Below, piece by piece: positions 33,770 through 42,228 of a stretch of DNA of 64,000 nt. A program made the position numbers and the translations under genes. The first letter of the stretch is position 1. The number at the start of each line of letters is the position of its first letter. Location: positions 62,001-126,000 of the forward strand of contig NZ_BMGR01000014.1 in the NCBI RefSeq assembly GCF_014640295.1, written 5' to 3'. The notes below the pieces were generated by a model. It was not told where the DNA came from. It ran no database searches and worked only from the letters and a program-made list of their open reading frames with translations. The stretch is from Paenibacillus abyssi. GTDB taxonomy: Bacteria > Bacillota > Bacilli > Paenibacillales > Paenibacillaceae.

Positions 33770-33809
33770 GAAGCACCCCCCATCGTTATGTTGGAGGGTG
33801 CTTCTTTTT
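33770..33809. terminator. Terminator between convergent genes
   Basis: AAGCACCCCCCAT / ATGTTGGAGGGTGCTT stem with a plus-side T run. Confidence 0.7.
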
Positions 33810-33969
33810 AGTGAATCAGATTTAGGTAATGAATCATTCTTGCTATGAACAAAGCAGTAAAGAAAAAACCAAGTAATTTCCGGTAAGCTCGATGCACCTT
33901 ACGTAGCAAGTAATAAGCCACTACAATACAGCCAATAAGGAACAGAGGGTGACTATACAACATCTCCAT
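33808..33969 (-). CDS. Small two-helix membrane protein, 53 aa
   Basis: ATG 33969 follows AAGGACGG, 15 bases past the DpdA-like stop. Two hydrophobic helices (FLIGCIVVAYYLL and GFFFTALFIARMI) are joined by a basic loop. Function unknown. Confidence 0.5.
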   Translation of the reverse strand: MEMLYSHPLFLIGCIVVAYYLLRKVHRAYRKLLGFFFTALFIARMIHYLNLIH

Positions 33970-33984
33970 ACGTCACACCGTCCT

Positions 33985-35142
33985 TCAAAACATCGCCAGC
34001 TGGCGATGTATCTTGGCGTATTTGGGTAGAAGCGGGACCTGTATCTCCAGCCCATCGTATGACTCCTCTAACCGACTGAGGAAATCAAAATTGTAGGCCA
34101 TGCAGTCCTCACCATCCCAGCTTGGATTAACTTTATCTGCGGAGGTCTGCCCTTCTTCCGTCAAAACCAAACGTTTACGGCGGCTCCAGATCGGAAAAGT
34201 TGAATCAAGTGAGAAGACTTTATCCCAATAGCGGAAGACGACATTGATACTCGTTACGCCCAACAAGTGAAAATTGGAGTTCGGGTATAAAGCGAATACC
34301 TGGTCCAAAATTTTAATCCGCTCATCATCGGGCATCTTGGCCAGCCCGCCGATACAAATGAAATCGACTTCGGCCTCATACCTATCCATGATCCGCTGCA
34401 GCTCCTCCATCGGGCTTTGCGCGTGCCATACTGGAATCGGCGTGACTCCGGCCCTTTCCATAACCGTTTGGTGTATGCGGGTGAGCAAGGGATTATTGAT
34501 CGAGTCCAGGTTGATCCAGCCGTAGAGATAATCACGATGCCTTTTCACAAACCGGATCAGGTCACGAACACGAATTGGATCGACACGTTTGCCTTGATCC
34601 TGGGCGCTGTGTAGAGACCATGCCCCAGAATCCAGTAAGATTTTTACACCGTACTTTCTGCAATAGGATCGAAAGTTCTCATACAGATCATCACGAAGAT
34701 GAAAATATGAAGCCAAAATGACGTGAATACCCTGCTCTTTGCTCATGGCTATCGCGCGTGGATCCCTGTCCATCCCCGCGGGGATAAACCGGCAGCCACG
34801 CAAGCTGAGCCGTAAACCTTTGGCAGTCCGCCGGATTTTCGAAATCTGACTGAATACCATACGGAGCAATCCCATTAGGAATGAGTTGAACCGGTGGAAT
34901 TTCTCGAGCTGCTTGCGCATGGTCGTCCTGCGATAAAGCATGAAAGCTATGGCAGCCCTTAATTTGTCACGGCCCATACGATGCGTCGTAGAGTTTTTCG
35001 ATGATCGGAAATAGACGAACTTCGCTGTAACCTTTTCGATCATGTTCATCTTTCCTGTACCTGTATTGCATACGACCTCTGACGAAATCCGCTTAAAAAA
35101 GTGCTTCTCCCACTCTCTCGCCTTCACATCAAAATAATTCAT
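33985..35142 (-). CDS. TGT/DpdA-like DNA or tRNA guanine transglycosylase
   Basis: 385 aa. From about residue 120 it has the pattern of the tRNA-guanine transglycosylase family and its DNA-acting branch DpdA: HVILASYFHLRDDL, ILLDSGAWSLH, YLYGWINLDSINN, TPIPVWHAQSPMEEL, FICIGGLAKMP, HLLGVTSINVVFRYWDKVFSLDSTFPIW. DpdA swaps guanine in DNA for a 7-deazaguanine precursor. No queuosine pathway genes are in the window. It ends in HRQLAMF, a clamp-binding consensus. The N-terminal 110 residues are basic and unassigned. Confidence 0.65.
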   Translation of the reverse strand: MNYFDVKAREWEKHFFKRISSEVVCNTGTGKMNMIEKVTAKFVYFRSSKNSTTHRMGRDKLRAAIAFMLYRRTTMRKQLEKFHRFNSFLMGLLRMVFSQISKIRRTAKGLRLSLRGCRFIPAGMDRDPRAIAMSKEQGIHVILASYFHLRDDLYENFRSYCRKYGVKILLDSGAWSLHSAQDQGKRVDPIRVRDLIRFVKRHRDYLYGWINLDSINNPLLTRIHQTVMERAGVTPIPVWHAQSPMEELQRIMDRYEAEVDFICIGGLAKMPDDERIKILDQVFALYPNSNFHLLGVTSINVVFRYWDKVFSLDSTFPIWSRRKRLVLTEEGQTSADKVNPSWDGEDCMAYNFDFLSRLEESYDGLEIQVPLLPKYAKIHRQLAMF

Positions 35143-35222
35143 CAGGCTGCCTCCTCAAAAATTATCTTCTACTGCTCCCGAAGCGGGACAAACAGTAAAT
35201 TAAACTCCGGCCCCTCCTTGAA

Positions 35223-35268
35223 AAGAACGCCCGCGTAGGACGGCTGTATGCCACCTGCAGGCGTTCTT
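35223..35268 (-). terminator. Internal terminator before the DpdA-like gene
   Basis: AAGAACGCCTGC / GCGGGCGTTCTT stem with a short T run, upstream of the DpdA-like gene and after the DnaJ-like zinc gene. Confidence 0.65.
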
Positions 35269-35285
35269 TGATTGAAAGGAATCTC

Positions 35286-35573
35286 TTAAGACGCTTCCGT
35301 TTGCACGGCCTCAACCAGCTCTTTAAGTGTGGCTAAGTATTCCCTGACCATTTGCGTCATGCCGTTTTTCTGGGCAAGGTAAAATACGACTACTGGATCG
35401 CCTTGCGGAATCCATTCCGGATCCACACCGCCTTGCCGCAAGGTATTGCTTATGGCGGTCAATTTGTCATCCAGAGCCCGTATCCGGGAAATCCCAGACG
35501 GAACCTTCCCGCTCCCTCCGCAAACGTTACAATTGGCATCCGTGCCGTAACAATCGCAGGTCTGTATTTTCAA
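35286..35573 (-). CDS. Small DnaJ-type zinc-finger protein, 95 aa
   Basis: TTG start at 35573, eight bases after GGAGG. Cysteines CDCYGTDANCNVCGGSGKV (residues 6-24) resemble half of the DnaJ CxxCxGxG zinc domain. The rest is helical (MVREYLATLKELVEAV). Possibly a small adaptor or redox protein. Confidence 0.6.
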   Translation of the reverse strand: MKIQTCDCYGTDANCNVCGGSGKVPSGISRIRALDDKLTAISNTLRQGGVDPEWIPQGDPVVVFYLAQKNGMTQMVREYLATLKELVEAVQTEAS

Positions 35574-35603
35574 AGTGAAAACCTCCCTCTTTTCTTCCTC
35601 CTT

Positions 35604-36092
35604 TTATTGAGCGGCTTTCTGCAGAAGCGGAAAGCTCGACCAATCCTCAAAACGGTTCATGTAGCCTTCGTTGTACGGCTTTGCCGGCACAAGGCAAGGA
35701 ACCAGGTCTTTTACGCGATCGATTTCGTGCGGGGCATCATCCACCATGTACACCGGTCGATATTGCTCTACGATCGTGCGCTTATTTGCTGTACAGATCA
35801 CGGGCGCCTCCGGGAAACCATTAAGGCGCAACCAATGACGTGTTAACGAATCGAACCAGGGGGCCCGCGCCGTCACATACAGTATTTTTGAACCGGTCTG
35901 CACAATGCTGTGGAGTTGTTCCGCCGCGCCAGCAAAAGCGGTCGCGGAAAGGAACACATCCGGGTTCAACTCGAAAAAATCAGGGGGAAGCGGAAAAGGG
36001 TAAATGCTGTCACTAAAATTGGCTACCCGCTTCTTGATTTCACCACTTGTATCTGCGAGCGTATTATCTACATCAAACAAATACACTGACAT
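35604..36092 (-). CDS. HAD-like phosphatase (nucleotidase type)
   Basis: 162 aa. HAD motifs: FDVDNTLAD (motif I, nucleophile Asp), YVTARAPWF (motif II) and YMVDDAPHEIDRV (motif IV). Size and order fit 5'-deoxyribonucleotidase-like or small HAD enzymes that act on nucleotides. Its ATG overlaps the end of the RecB-like nuclease gene, so they are coupled. Such enzymes are seen next to phage DNA-modification genes. Confidence 0.75.
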   Translation of the reverse strand: MSVYLFDVDNTLADTSGEIKKRVANFSDSIYPFPLPPDFFELNPDVFLSATAFAGAAEQLHSIVQTGSKILYVTARAPWFDSLTRHWLRLNGFPEAPVICTANKRTIVEQYRPVYMVDDAPHEIDRVKDLVPCLVPAKPYNEGYMNRFEDWSSFPLLQKAAQ

Positions 36093-37200
36093 CGCTTTTC
36101 TCCTCCTTGCGGTCGGTAAAGGAGAATGTCGAACGCGGACTTGTATAGGTCGCCTGAGACTTCAGGAAGCCCGTCACATCCGATTCAATCCATTCCTTTA
36201 CTTTTTTGTTGTCTGCCGTAATCACATCGTCCACGTTCAATTCGTGGTCTTCCGCAAATTGCCGCAGCACTTCAACCGGGATTTTCGGGCTTGGTTCGCT
36301 CTGTTTGAAATCCCATTGGCCCATCGGCAAATCAATTGGCTTCTGGGTGTTTTTCACATGCGCTTTAAGCCCTTCTTTCATCCGTTTCAACGCTAACTCT
36401 TGGAAAAGGATAAACTGGCCAATAAGGACGGCCTCAGCGTCATCCTTAGGTACACCGTCGCCGGGGAGCCCTTGGACATATCCTGATGCACAAAGAGTGG
36501 TAAACGGACAATTCTCACACTTTCTCCTGTCCTCGGTCATCGGGAAGTTATTTATATCCGTACCGGCCGCCTCAATCCGCCCTACCAGCTCCACAACCCA
36601 TTGCCGTGTTTCCTCCAGCAGCTCTTCGGTAAATTCGATCTCCGAATCGGCGTTTGAATGCCGACTGAAGATCAACATGCCTCTGAAGGATGAAGGCACA
36701 AAGCCGCCGCGCATCTCTTTAAAGAGAAGCCCGTATAAGGGAAGCTGCTTGGTAGTATGGGCTTCGAAAGGTGCCCAGCTGGTTTTGAGGTCAGAAATAA
36801 GAACTTCATCATTTGCAGGATCTTCAATAATTAGGTCGAGATAGGCCTGAACGATAATGCCAGGAGCGACTTCCAGCTGCAGATGCACTTCCGATGTAAT
36901 GTCGGCAAATTCTCCCTGTATAGCTGAAACCCGGCGGAATGTGAACTCGGTCATTCTGATCAGATCAGAAGCCCGCACCCCTTCCGGCAAGCCGCCCTGT
37001 TCATAAATGCTGGCAAATACCGCATCATCCGGACTATGGCCATCACTGATTACCTTATTAAAAGCAGCGTGGAAGATTTTCCCCACGATCGCTGGTAAAC
37101 CGGATGGATCCGGGCGCCCCTCGACGTACTTATGGAAACCCATTCTCATACAGGCTTCATACGTCGTGAGACGTGAGTGACTGTATACTTTCGTGCTCAT
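36073..37200 (-). CDS. RecB/Cas4-like PD-(D/E)xK nuclease
   Basis: 375 aa after AAGGAGGG. Motifs: ACMRMGFHKYV (first Cys), VGKIFHAAFN (GxxxH-like), VLISDLKTSWAPF (D...DxK catalytic core), QLPLYGLLF (QxxxY), and CENCPFTTLCASG (three further Cys for a 4Fe-4S cluster). This is the Cas4/AddB-C plan of iron-sulphur 5' exonucleases used in recombination. No cas genes are nearby. Neighbours SSB and primase point to plasmid DNA processing. Confidence 0.8.
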   Translation of the reverse strand: MSTKVYSHSRLTTYEACMRMGFHKYVEGRPDPSGLPAIVGKIFHAAFNKVISDGHSPDDAVFASIYEQGGLPEGVRASDLIRMTEFTFRRVSAIQGEFADITSEVHLQLEVAPGIIVQAYLDLIIEDPANDEVLISDLKTSWAPFEAHTTKQLPLYGLLFKEMRGGFVPSSFRGMLIFSRHSNADSEIEFTEELLEETRQWVVELVGRIEAAGTDINNFPMTEDRRKCENCPFTTLCASGYVQGLPGDGVPKDDAEAVLIGQFILFQELALKRMKEGLKAHVKNTQKPIDLPMGQWDFKQSEPSPKIPVEVLRQFAEDHELNVDDVITADNKKVKEWIESDVTGFLKSQATYTSPRSTFSFTDRKEEKSDVSVFV

Positions 37201-37220
37201 AAGAACCCTCCTTGGGAATC

Positions 37221-37258
37221 AAAAAGGAGCCTCTTCCCACAAGGGAAAAAGACTCCTT
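37221..37258 (-). terminator. Internal terminator before the RecB-like gene
   Basis: AAGGAG / CTCCTT stem with T residues between the DUF5983-like gene and the nuclease. Confidence 0.65.
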
Positions 37259-37286
37259 ACTCTCATCCATTATTGGTTTTTAGCAG

Positions 37287-37580
37287 TCACCAGTCATACT
37301 GCGGTAATTCAGGAATGCAATTTGCATCGCAATCCAGCATCACCCAGCTGCAATCATGGCGTACTGCGTACTCAATCACCGCTTGAAGACTTTCGGGAAC
37401 GTCCTTTAACAATTCAGCATCCCTATCATCCTGCGGCACCAAAATCATCCAACCGTAGATCGACTTTTCATATATCGTTAAGGGGACTGGCTCCTCATCC
37501 GATTTATCGATCCACTCTTTCGTCTCTTTCGAGATGTGGCCCGTCGACAGAACAAGTGTTTTGACGATGGTATCACTCAT
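37287..37580 (-). CDS. DUF5983-like protein, 97 aa
   Basis: Start ATG after GAGGAGG. LVLSTGHISKETKEWI near the N-terminus is the pattern I know from DUF5983, a small protein of unknown function on plasmids. Soluble and acidic, ending HDCSWVMLDCDANC. Confidence 0.55.
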   Translation of the reverse strand: MSDTIVKTLVLSTGHISKETKEWIDKSDEEPVPLTIYEKSIYGWMILVPQDDRDAELLKDVPESLQAVIEYAVRHDCSWVMLDCDANCIPELPQYDW

Positions 37581-37688
37581 ATCGATTCCTCCTCACACAT
37601 CCCTTTCAACAGGAGGATGTGTTTCAAGCCCCCCCCTGTAAGGGATCGTAAGTCGGTCTCAAGTGTTTAATGCTTCGGGGCCGCTCCC

Positions 37689-38147
37689 TCAGAACGGGAG
37701 ATCATCGCCCGGATTTCCGCCGCCTGGATGTTCTCCGTAGGGTTCGCCGCCGCCGTAGCTGCCGGCATCACGGTTGCCCGACGCATTTCCAGAATTTCCG
37801 TTGCCACTACCGCTTCCGCTGTTTGCCGACTCCAGGAACCTCACGTTGTCTGCAATGACCTCTGTGACATAGACGCGCTTTCCCTCGTTATTCTCGTAAT
37901 TTCGGACCTGAATGCGGCCCTCGACGGCGCACAGCCGGCCTTTACGAAGATAATTCGCACATGTCTCAGCGAGCTGTCTCCAGGTGACGACAGGAATGAA
38001 ATCAGCTTCCCTTTCGCCACCCGCTCCACTATTAATAAACGGACGATCCACAGCAAGCGTAAATTGGGTAACTGCTACTCCAGCTGGTGTATATCTCATC
38101 TCAGGATCTCTCGTGAGACGCCCGATCAGGATGGTACGATTCAGCAT
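37689..38147 (-). CDS. ssb: Single-stranded DNA-binding protein
   Basis: 152 aa. N-terminal OB fold: [69 protein letters not shown] Gly/Ser/Asn-rich linker follows and the tail ends GDDLPF, the acidic tip that recruits replication and repair proteins. Clear SSB. It lies right after the primase-like gene and probably coats single strands during plasmid replication or transfer. Confidence 0.95.
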   Translation of the reverse strand: MLNRTILIGRLTRDPEMRYTPAGVAVTQFTLAVDRPFINSGAGGEREADFIPVVTWRQLAETCANYLRKGRLCAVEGRIQVRNYENNEGKRVYVTEVIADNVRFLESANSGSGSGNGNSGNASGNRDAGSYGGGEPYGEHPGGGNPGDDLPF

Positions 38148-38181
38148 TGAAAAACACTCCTTCTAAGTGTGATTAGATATT

Positions 38182-39585
38182 TTAAAGCGTCACTGGTTGA
38201 CGAACTTGAGTGCGGGGATCTACCTCAAAAGGTAGTTTCCCGAGCATCAAAACGTCGTCAAGGCCCTTCCCGTCATTGATGTTCCAAATCCAGAACACCA
38301 ACTGAATCCCATCGGAATCAAGGATCTCCTTGGCGAAATTAATGAGGTTACGGAACACGTCCTCATTCTTTGCCTTTTTACCGTCTTTTTCTTTCACCAC
38401 GAATGCATCAGCATCGTAAGCGATTGCTACCTTCTTCACACCCCACTTTTTCAATGCGGGGAGCACATCACGATAGTTGCCTACTCCGGGGACGCCGACG
38501 ACCGGCCGATTAAGAATGTTCGCTGAAATGAAGGATTTATGTTCTCCTTCGGTAATTACAACGGAATCAAACTTAAAAATGTCGGTGATCTCGTCTCCTG
38601 GTTCCCATGATGATAGGAACTTATGGGGAAGGACTACATTGATGTGGTGACTGGAGGAAGCACCGCCGCGTCGCATCTCACTTGGATTGGTCTTAATGTC
38701 CAATGTGGGGTCAAGCACTTTCAGCTCCGTTATTTGTCCGGATTGATCACGTACAGGCAGCACGTTCGGGCTAGAAGAATACCATGTGTACTTCTTTTTT
38801 GCTTGACCCGTGGCCATACGCAGCCGGACGATACGGCCGGCGTCATCTCGAACCGGTAGCAAATACTTGCCATATGCATTGATTGTCCAATACCAATCTT
38901 TGTCGTTCAGGGGATTACCGTCTTTGCGAAGTTTCTGCGTGAATCCAGGAACCCGCTCCAGCGAAAAACCCTCTTTCTGCATCGTATCCACGATGAGTTT
39001 GTTTTCCTGCCATGTTGCCGGAATGGAACGCAGTCCAAAGGCAAGAATCTGTTCCTTCGTGTACTTACGTTTTGTGGCCCATTCTTCGGCATGTTCGCGG
39101 TAAATCGGGCAGAGTTGTAAAAATCTCCGATAAACCCGATCGCACGTTTCCGCGTTTTGTGCAGGGATTTCCTCAAAAACAGCTTTTTGAGCGGCTGCGG
39201 TATGATGCTGCAGCGCCGGCTGCGTCCTTCTTGGCGTTGAGTCGTTAACCGGGCCATCGTACTCCACGGGAATCCCCATGATCTCGCATACGCCAATGAC
39301 GGCTTCTACGAAATGCGTTCTAGAATCCCAACAACCCCACGTTGCCCACGCATAATACTGAAGGGAACCTCCTTGTGCTCCACAACCGCCGCCGCCGTAG
39401 CATTTGAAAATTCCCCTTGTGCTGTAAATGCAGGTATCGGGAGTGTTCTCATGATGGTTCGGGTTCGGGCAACGGACAGTGATGTTACTGCCGGAGCGTT
39501 TCGTCCAATGTCCCATGCGTGTCGCCAGATCATACGGATGTACAAGCTGAACTTGATCGATGGTGTGTTGGGAAATCTTTGGCAT
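38182..39585 (-). CDS. DnaG-like primase
   Basis: 467 aa, start after GGAGGTT. The N-terminus is a CHC2 zinc finger (VRCPNPNHHENTPDTC, then KCYGGGGCGAQGGS). The TOPRIM domain follows: SVVITEGEHKSF (catalytic Glu), GVPGVGNYRDVLPAL and VAIAYDADAFV (DxD), then GKGLDDVLM. Primases of this type make RNA primers for replication. A long insert (about 130-300) separates the two. First gene after leader L7 and upstream of SSB. Confidence 0.85.
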   Translation of the reverse strand: MPKISQHTIDQVQLVHPYDLATRMGHWTKRSGSNITVRCPNPNHHENTPDTCIYSTRGIFKCYGGGGCGAQGGSLQYYAWATWGCWDSRTHFVEAVIGVCEIMGIPVEYDGPVNDSTPRRTQPALQHHTAAAQKAVFEEIPAQNAETCDRVYRRFLQLCPIYREHAEEWATKRKYTKEQILAFGLRSIPATWQENKLIVDTMQKEGFSLERVPGFTQKLRKDGNPLNDKDWYWTINAYGKYLLPVRDDAGRIVRLRMATGQAKKKYTWYSSSPNVLPVRDQSGQITELKVLDPTLDIKTNPSEMRRGGASSSHHINVVLPHKFLSSWEPGDEITDIFKFDSVVITEGEHKSFISANILNRPVVGVPGVGNYRDVLPALKKWGVKKVAIAYDADAFVVKEKDGKKAKNEDVFRNLINFAKEILDSDGIQLVFWIWNINDGKGLDDVLMLGKLPFEVDPRTQVRQPVTL

Positions 39586-39628
39586 TGTGCCAACCTCCTC
39601 GTTCGTCGTTATTAGGTCTTAAAAAACC

Positions 39629-39794
39629 AAAAAGACCTCTTCAGACATCGACGTTTCTGCACACGTAAAAAGAGAGTGTGCTAGTCAATACCTGAAGAGG
39701 TCATTCTGGGTAGAAAGCTATAATACCCTACATTACACCACGAGCCGCCTGGCAGGTGCACGAAAAACAAAATAAAAGTTATGCTTCCATTTTA
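39629..39794 (-). promoter_or_regulatory. Family-1 leader L7 before the primase gene
   Basis: TGC-TAAAAT (39789-39794). Hairpin 39736-39758: outer stem CACC/GGTG around GCC-AGGC-GGC. Terminator GACCTCTTCAGG / CTGAAGAGGTC with five T residues (39629-39702), with an inner GCACAC/GTGTGC helix. Confidence 0.85.
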
Positions 39795-40230
39795 GCATAA
39801 TTAGGACTGCTGCACAAAGGGATTTTGTCTTCATTTTTTTAGATTTTAAGAATTAAGAAATGAATGAGAGACAGCCATATATGTATATATCTCTTTAAAG
39901 AATAGTAAATACTAAAGAAAGTACCTTTTAGGCCGCCAAAGAAAGTCGATAAATGCAGGCGGGGCTTAGCTTATCTAACTGAACAAGATTATTTATTTAG
40001 ACAGAACCTCGATTAGCGATATGAATTTAGACAAAATGATAAACCGGTCTAAAAATTAGAAAATCACCTCTCATGGGCTGCTGGGAGCCGGATCAAGGCT
40101 AAACACTATCCACATATCCAAAGTAATAATGCACAATCCACAGATTAAGTCTAAATTATTGACCACAGCCTTTGTGGATGTTGTGTTCAATGGGAAGTAT
40201 TATTTCTAAAAATATAACAAGTGGCAGGTA

Positions 40231-40276
40231 AAAATAGGGCATTCGGTTATGTTCCAACCCAACCTATGCCCTTTTT
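40231..40276. terminator. Bidirectional terminator-like hairpin in the origin region
   Basis: GGGCAT / ATGCCC arms with a 23-base loop and T runs on both sides; no gene ends here, so it may end a short RNA from the origin. Confidence 0.5.
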
Positions 40277-40360
40277 GGGGTAGACATCGCGTATTTGGCG
40301 ATCGACGCCAGGTGATTAAGACGAAAATACGTGTGGAGATAAAACCTGTAGGAACGCCAA

Positions 40361-40385
40361 AGAGCCCTCGTCTTTTGGAGGGCTA
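40361..40385 (-). terminator. Terminator after the 40433 gene
   Basis: AGCCCTC / GAGGGCT stem with a weak T run. Confidence 0.5.
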
Positions 40386-40432
40386 AGCGGTCTAAGTTTA
40401 GATATGAGGCGTATTATTCCTGCTGATCCATT

Positions 40433-41842
40433 CTAGATGTAAAATACCCCCCCCATATGGGGCATTGTATTGCCATGAGATTTCTCGCCTATACTGGTTT
40501 TGAGATCGAGCAAGAAGTCTTCCAGATAGAAGGTATCGTACTCGATCGCGCTGCCGGGTAAGGCCGGGGTGTATGTAGATAGCACATCTTTATTTAATGC
40601 CTCACCGAAGCGGGTCCGCAGTATCGGTACGGCCGCGGTACAGAGCCGGCGGAACTCAGCGAGGGAGAAACGGTCCTTAACGGCCCGGTAGAATTGAAGA
40701 GGTCTAACGTCGTCATACGCCCCTCCCTCACCCATTCCCAGGTACCGGTAGGCGCCCGTCTCTTTCGCCACTTCCATAAACGCCAGGTACGCGCGGTCTT
40801 GAATTTCGGATTGGATGATATGAACCAAATCCAATGGCGGCATAAAGCCGTGCCTTTCGATCGTCTCACGGATCCGCACCGCTACGAAGCGCAGCGTCCG
40901 GAGGCTGGCATTATGTAAGAGGCTGGCCAACCGCAAAAAAACCGTCCCATTCTCCAACTGCTCAACTTCGCCGATCTTATGATAGTTGAAAAGCATCCGA
41001 AGCCGTGCAACCGTTTTTGTGTATGGAATCTTCGCCGGGGGTATCATCCGGTAACGATCACCTTGTTCATGGCGAACCATATATGCCGGATTCAGTAAAC
41101 TGCGAACGGCCCAGCGACCTAGCGAATCCTTCTCTACGGAATATTCAAGAAGCAACTTTTGTCCAGGTATCGGCTCGAGGGCGGCGAGTGATTGGAGCAG
41201 CTCCCGCATTTGAGCCGGCCGAGACTTGTGAGTAAGGGTATAGAGCCAAGCATCACGGCCAATGAATTCCTTGAATTCGGTCCCTACCTTATCGCCGTTC
41301 CTGGAGACCAGGTAAAGATAAAGCTTTTGCGCAGCGACCGGAAGATTCGTGAACGCAGCCGTAAAGACTACCGGACTGAATAATACGAAGCGTCCGGTGT
41401 TGCGCTTGAAGGATTCAAGCCTCCACTCATTTACGATGCCACTTCGGGAAACCGATAGGATCCCGAGCTCGATAAATTTATGTATCTCCGCATAGAACTG
41501 TTCTTTGGTGCAGCTGTCCTCATATTCCTCTTTCATCAACTCATATAGCCGGTTCGTACTGCATCCAACCAGCGTCCCCTCGGTATTGAAGCGACGGGAG
41601 ATCACGATCATTAAGCGGATTGTTGTCCCCGTCACATGAAATTTACGCAGCGGGTGACTGTTTTTCCGGAACATAACAACCGAATCACTGTCATACGATT
41701 TTTCAAGATTGAATAGGTCTGTTAGGAAGGTATGGTCTACCGAGACCGGCCATGTGCTTCCCGCTACATTGTTATTCAGCTGAAGGTATCTATTGCTGTT
41801 CGGTAGTAGCTGTTTATCATGTTTGCGCTTGCTTGCACCCAT
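40433..41842 (-). CDS. Replication-initiator-like winged-helix protein
   Basis: 469 aa; ATG 41842 lies 11 bases after AAAGGGGG. A 30-base longer version is possible. Residues about 70-170 look like a winged helix (TGTTIRLMIVISRRFNTEGT, YEDSCTKEQFYAEIHKFIELGILSVS), and a second one follows (AQKLYLYLVSRNGDK). Two such domains are typical of plasmid initiators. Its location between a DnaA-box/repeat cluster and the ncRNA and RepB iterons supports a second replication initiator. Family not recognised. Confidence 0.5.
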   Translation of the reverse strand: MGASKRKHDKQLLPNSNRYLQLNNNVAGSTWPVSVDHTFLTDLFNLEKSYDSDSVVMFRKNSHPLRKFHVTGTTIRLMIVISRRFNTEGTLVGCSTNRLYELMKEEYEDSCTKEQFYAEIHKFIELGILSVSRSGIVNEWRLESFKRNTGRFVLFSPVVFTAAFTNLPVAAQKLYLYLVSRNGDKVGTEFKEFIGRDAWLYTLTHKSRPAQMRELLQSLAALEPIPGQKLLLEYSVEKDSLGRWAVRSLLNPAYMVRHEQGDRYRMIPPAKIPYTKTVARLRMLFNYHKIGEVEQLENGTVFLRLASLLHNASLRTLRFVAVRIRETIERHGFMPPLDLVHIIQSEIQDRAYLAFMEVAKETGAYRYLGMGEGGAYDDVRPLQFYRAVKDRFSLAEFRRLCTAAVPILRTRFGEALNKDVLSTYTPALPGSAIEYDTFYLEDFLLDLKTSIGEKSHGNTMPHMGGVFYI

Positions 41843-41899
41843 CGGTCTCGGCGCCCCCTTTCCGACTAACATTTATTTGGGAAAATTGCTGTAAACCGC

Positions 41900-41929
41900 T
41901 TTACGGCGGTATATTATTTTCTGTATAAT
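41900..41929 (+). promoter_or_regulatory. Promoter of the structured RNA
   Basis: TTTACG (41900-41905), 18 bases, TATAAT (41924-41929). No ribosome site or reading frame follows. Confidence 0.65.
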
Positions 41930-41935
41930 GAGTTG

Positions 41936-42158
41936 CACATAGAAGAAGGCAAAATTAAAGCAGACCTTCAATTTCATGATTTTTCACGAAATTGAGGTTT
42001 CGAATTGGTAGCCCTGATTGACGGCAGGTGCTCGCCAGGATATACCGTTTGCGTTCAAAACCGAATAACCGATGATCCAGTTGACGCTGGAGAATCACGC
42101 GAGTAAAGTTTGACGACTTTACTGCCCGAAGCCTCCGTTGACGCGGAGGTTTTTAGTT
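41936..42158 (+). ncRNA. Structured RNA with repeated UUGACG hexaloops
   Basis: From the promoter to a terminator about 220 bases away there is no supported reading frame. Stem-loops in order: CCTTCAATTTC/GAAATTGAGG (41965-41997); CCTG-aTTGACGg-CAGG (42013-42028, weak); CCAG-TTGACG-CTGG (42077-42090); AGTAAAGT-TTGACG-ACTTTACT (42102-42123); CCTCCG-TTGACG-CGGAGG followed by TTTTTA (42132-42155). Three perfect stems, including the terminator, share the hexaloop TTGACG. Location between two initiator genes suggests replication control, or a sponge for an RNA-binding protein or complementary RNA. I know of no described RNA of this design. Confidence 0.75.
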
Positions 42159-42228
42159 TTGGGGGATAATCCCAAAATCTTACCTGTTTCGACATTATCA
42201 GAACGGTTGCAGTTTTGGCAATCGGAAA

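Larger units (their letters stand above)
39990..40403. other. Candidate second origin: TTTAGAC repeats and DnaA-box-like sites
   Basis: AT-rich, geneless region. TTTAGAC at 39996 and 40026, its inverse GTCTAAA at 40047 and 40149, and a close inverted pair at 40390-40403. DnaA-box-like CTATCCACA (40106-40114), CAATCCACA (40134-40142), inverse TGTGGATGT (40173-40181) and TGTGGAGAT (40332-40340); each has one or more mismatches to TTATNCACA. Directly downstream of the initiator-like gene at 40433. Confidence 0.5.

Noticed and set aside
36073-37200. Cas4 of a CRISPR system
   Set aside because: No other cas genes and no repeat array; the protein fits stand-alone RecB/Cas4-like nucleases.
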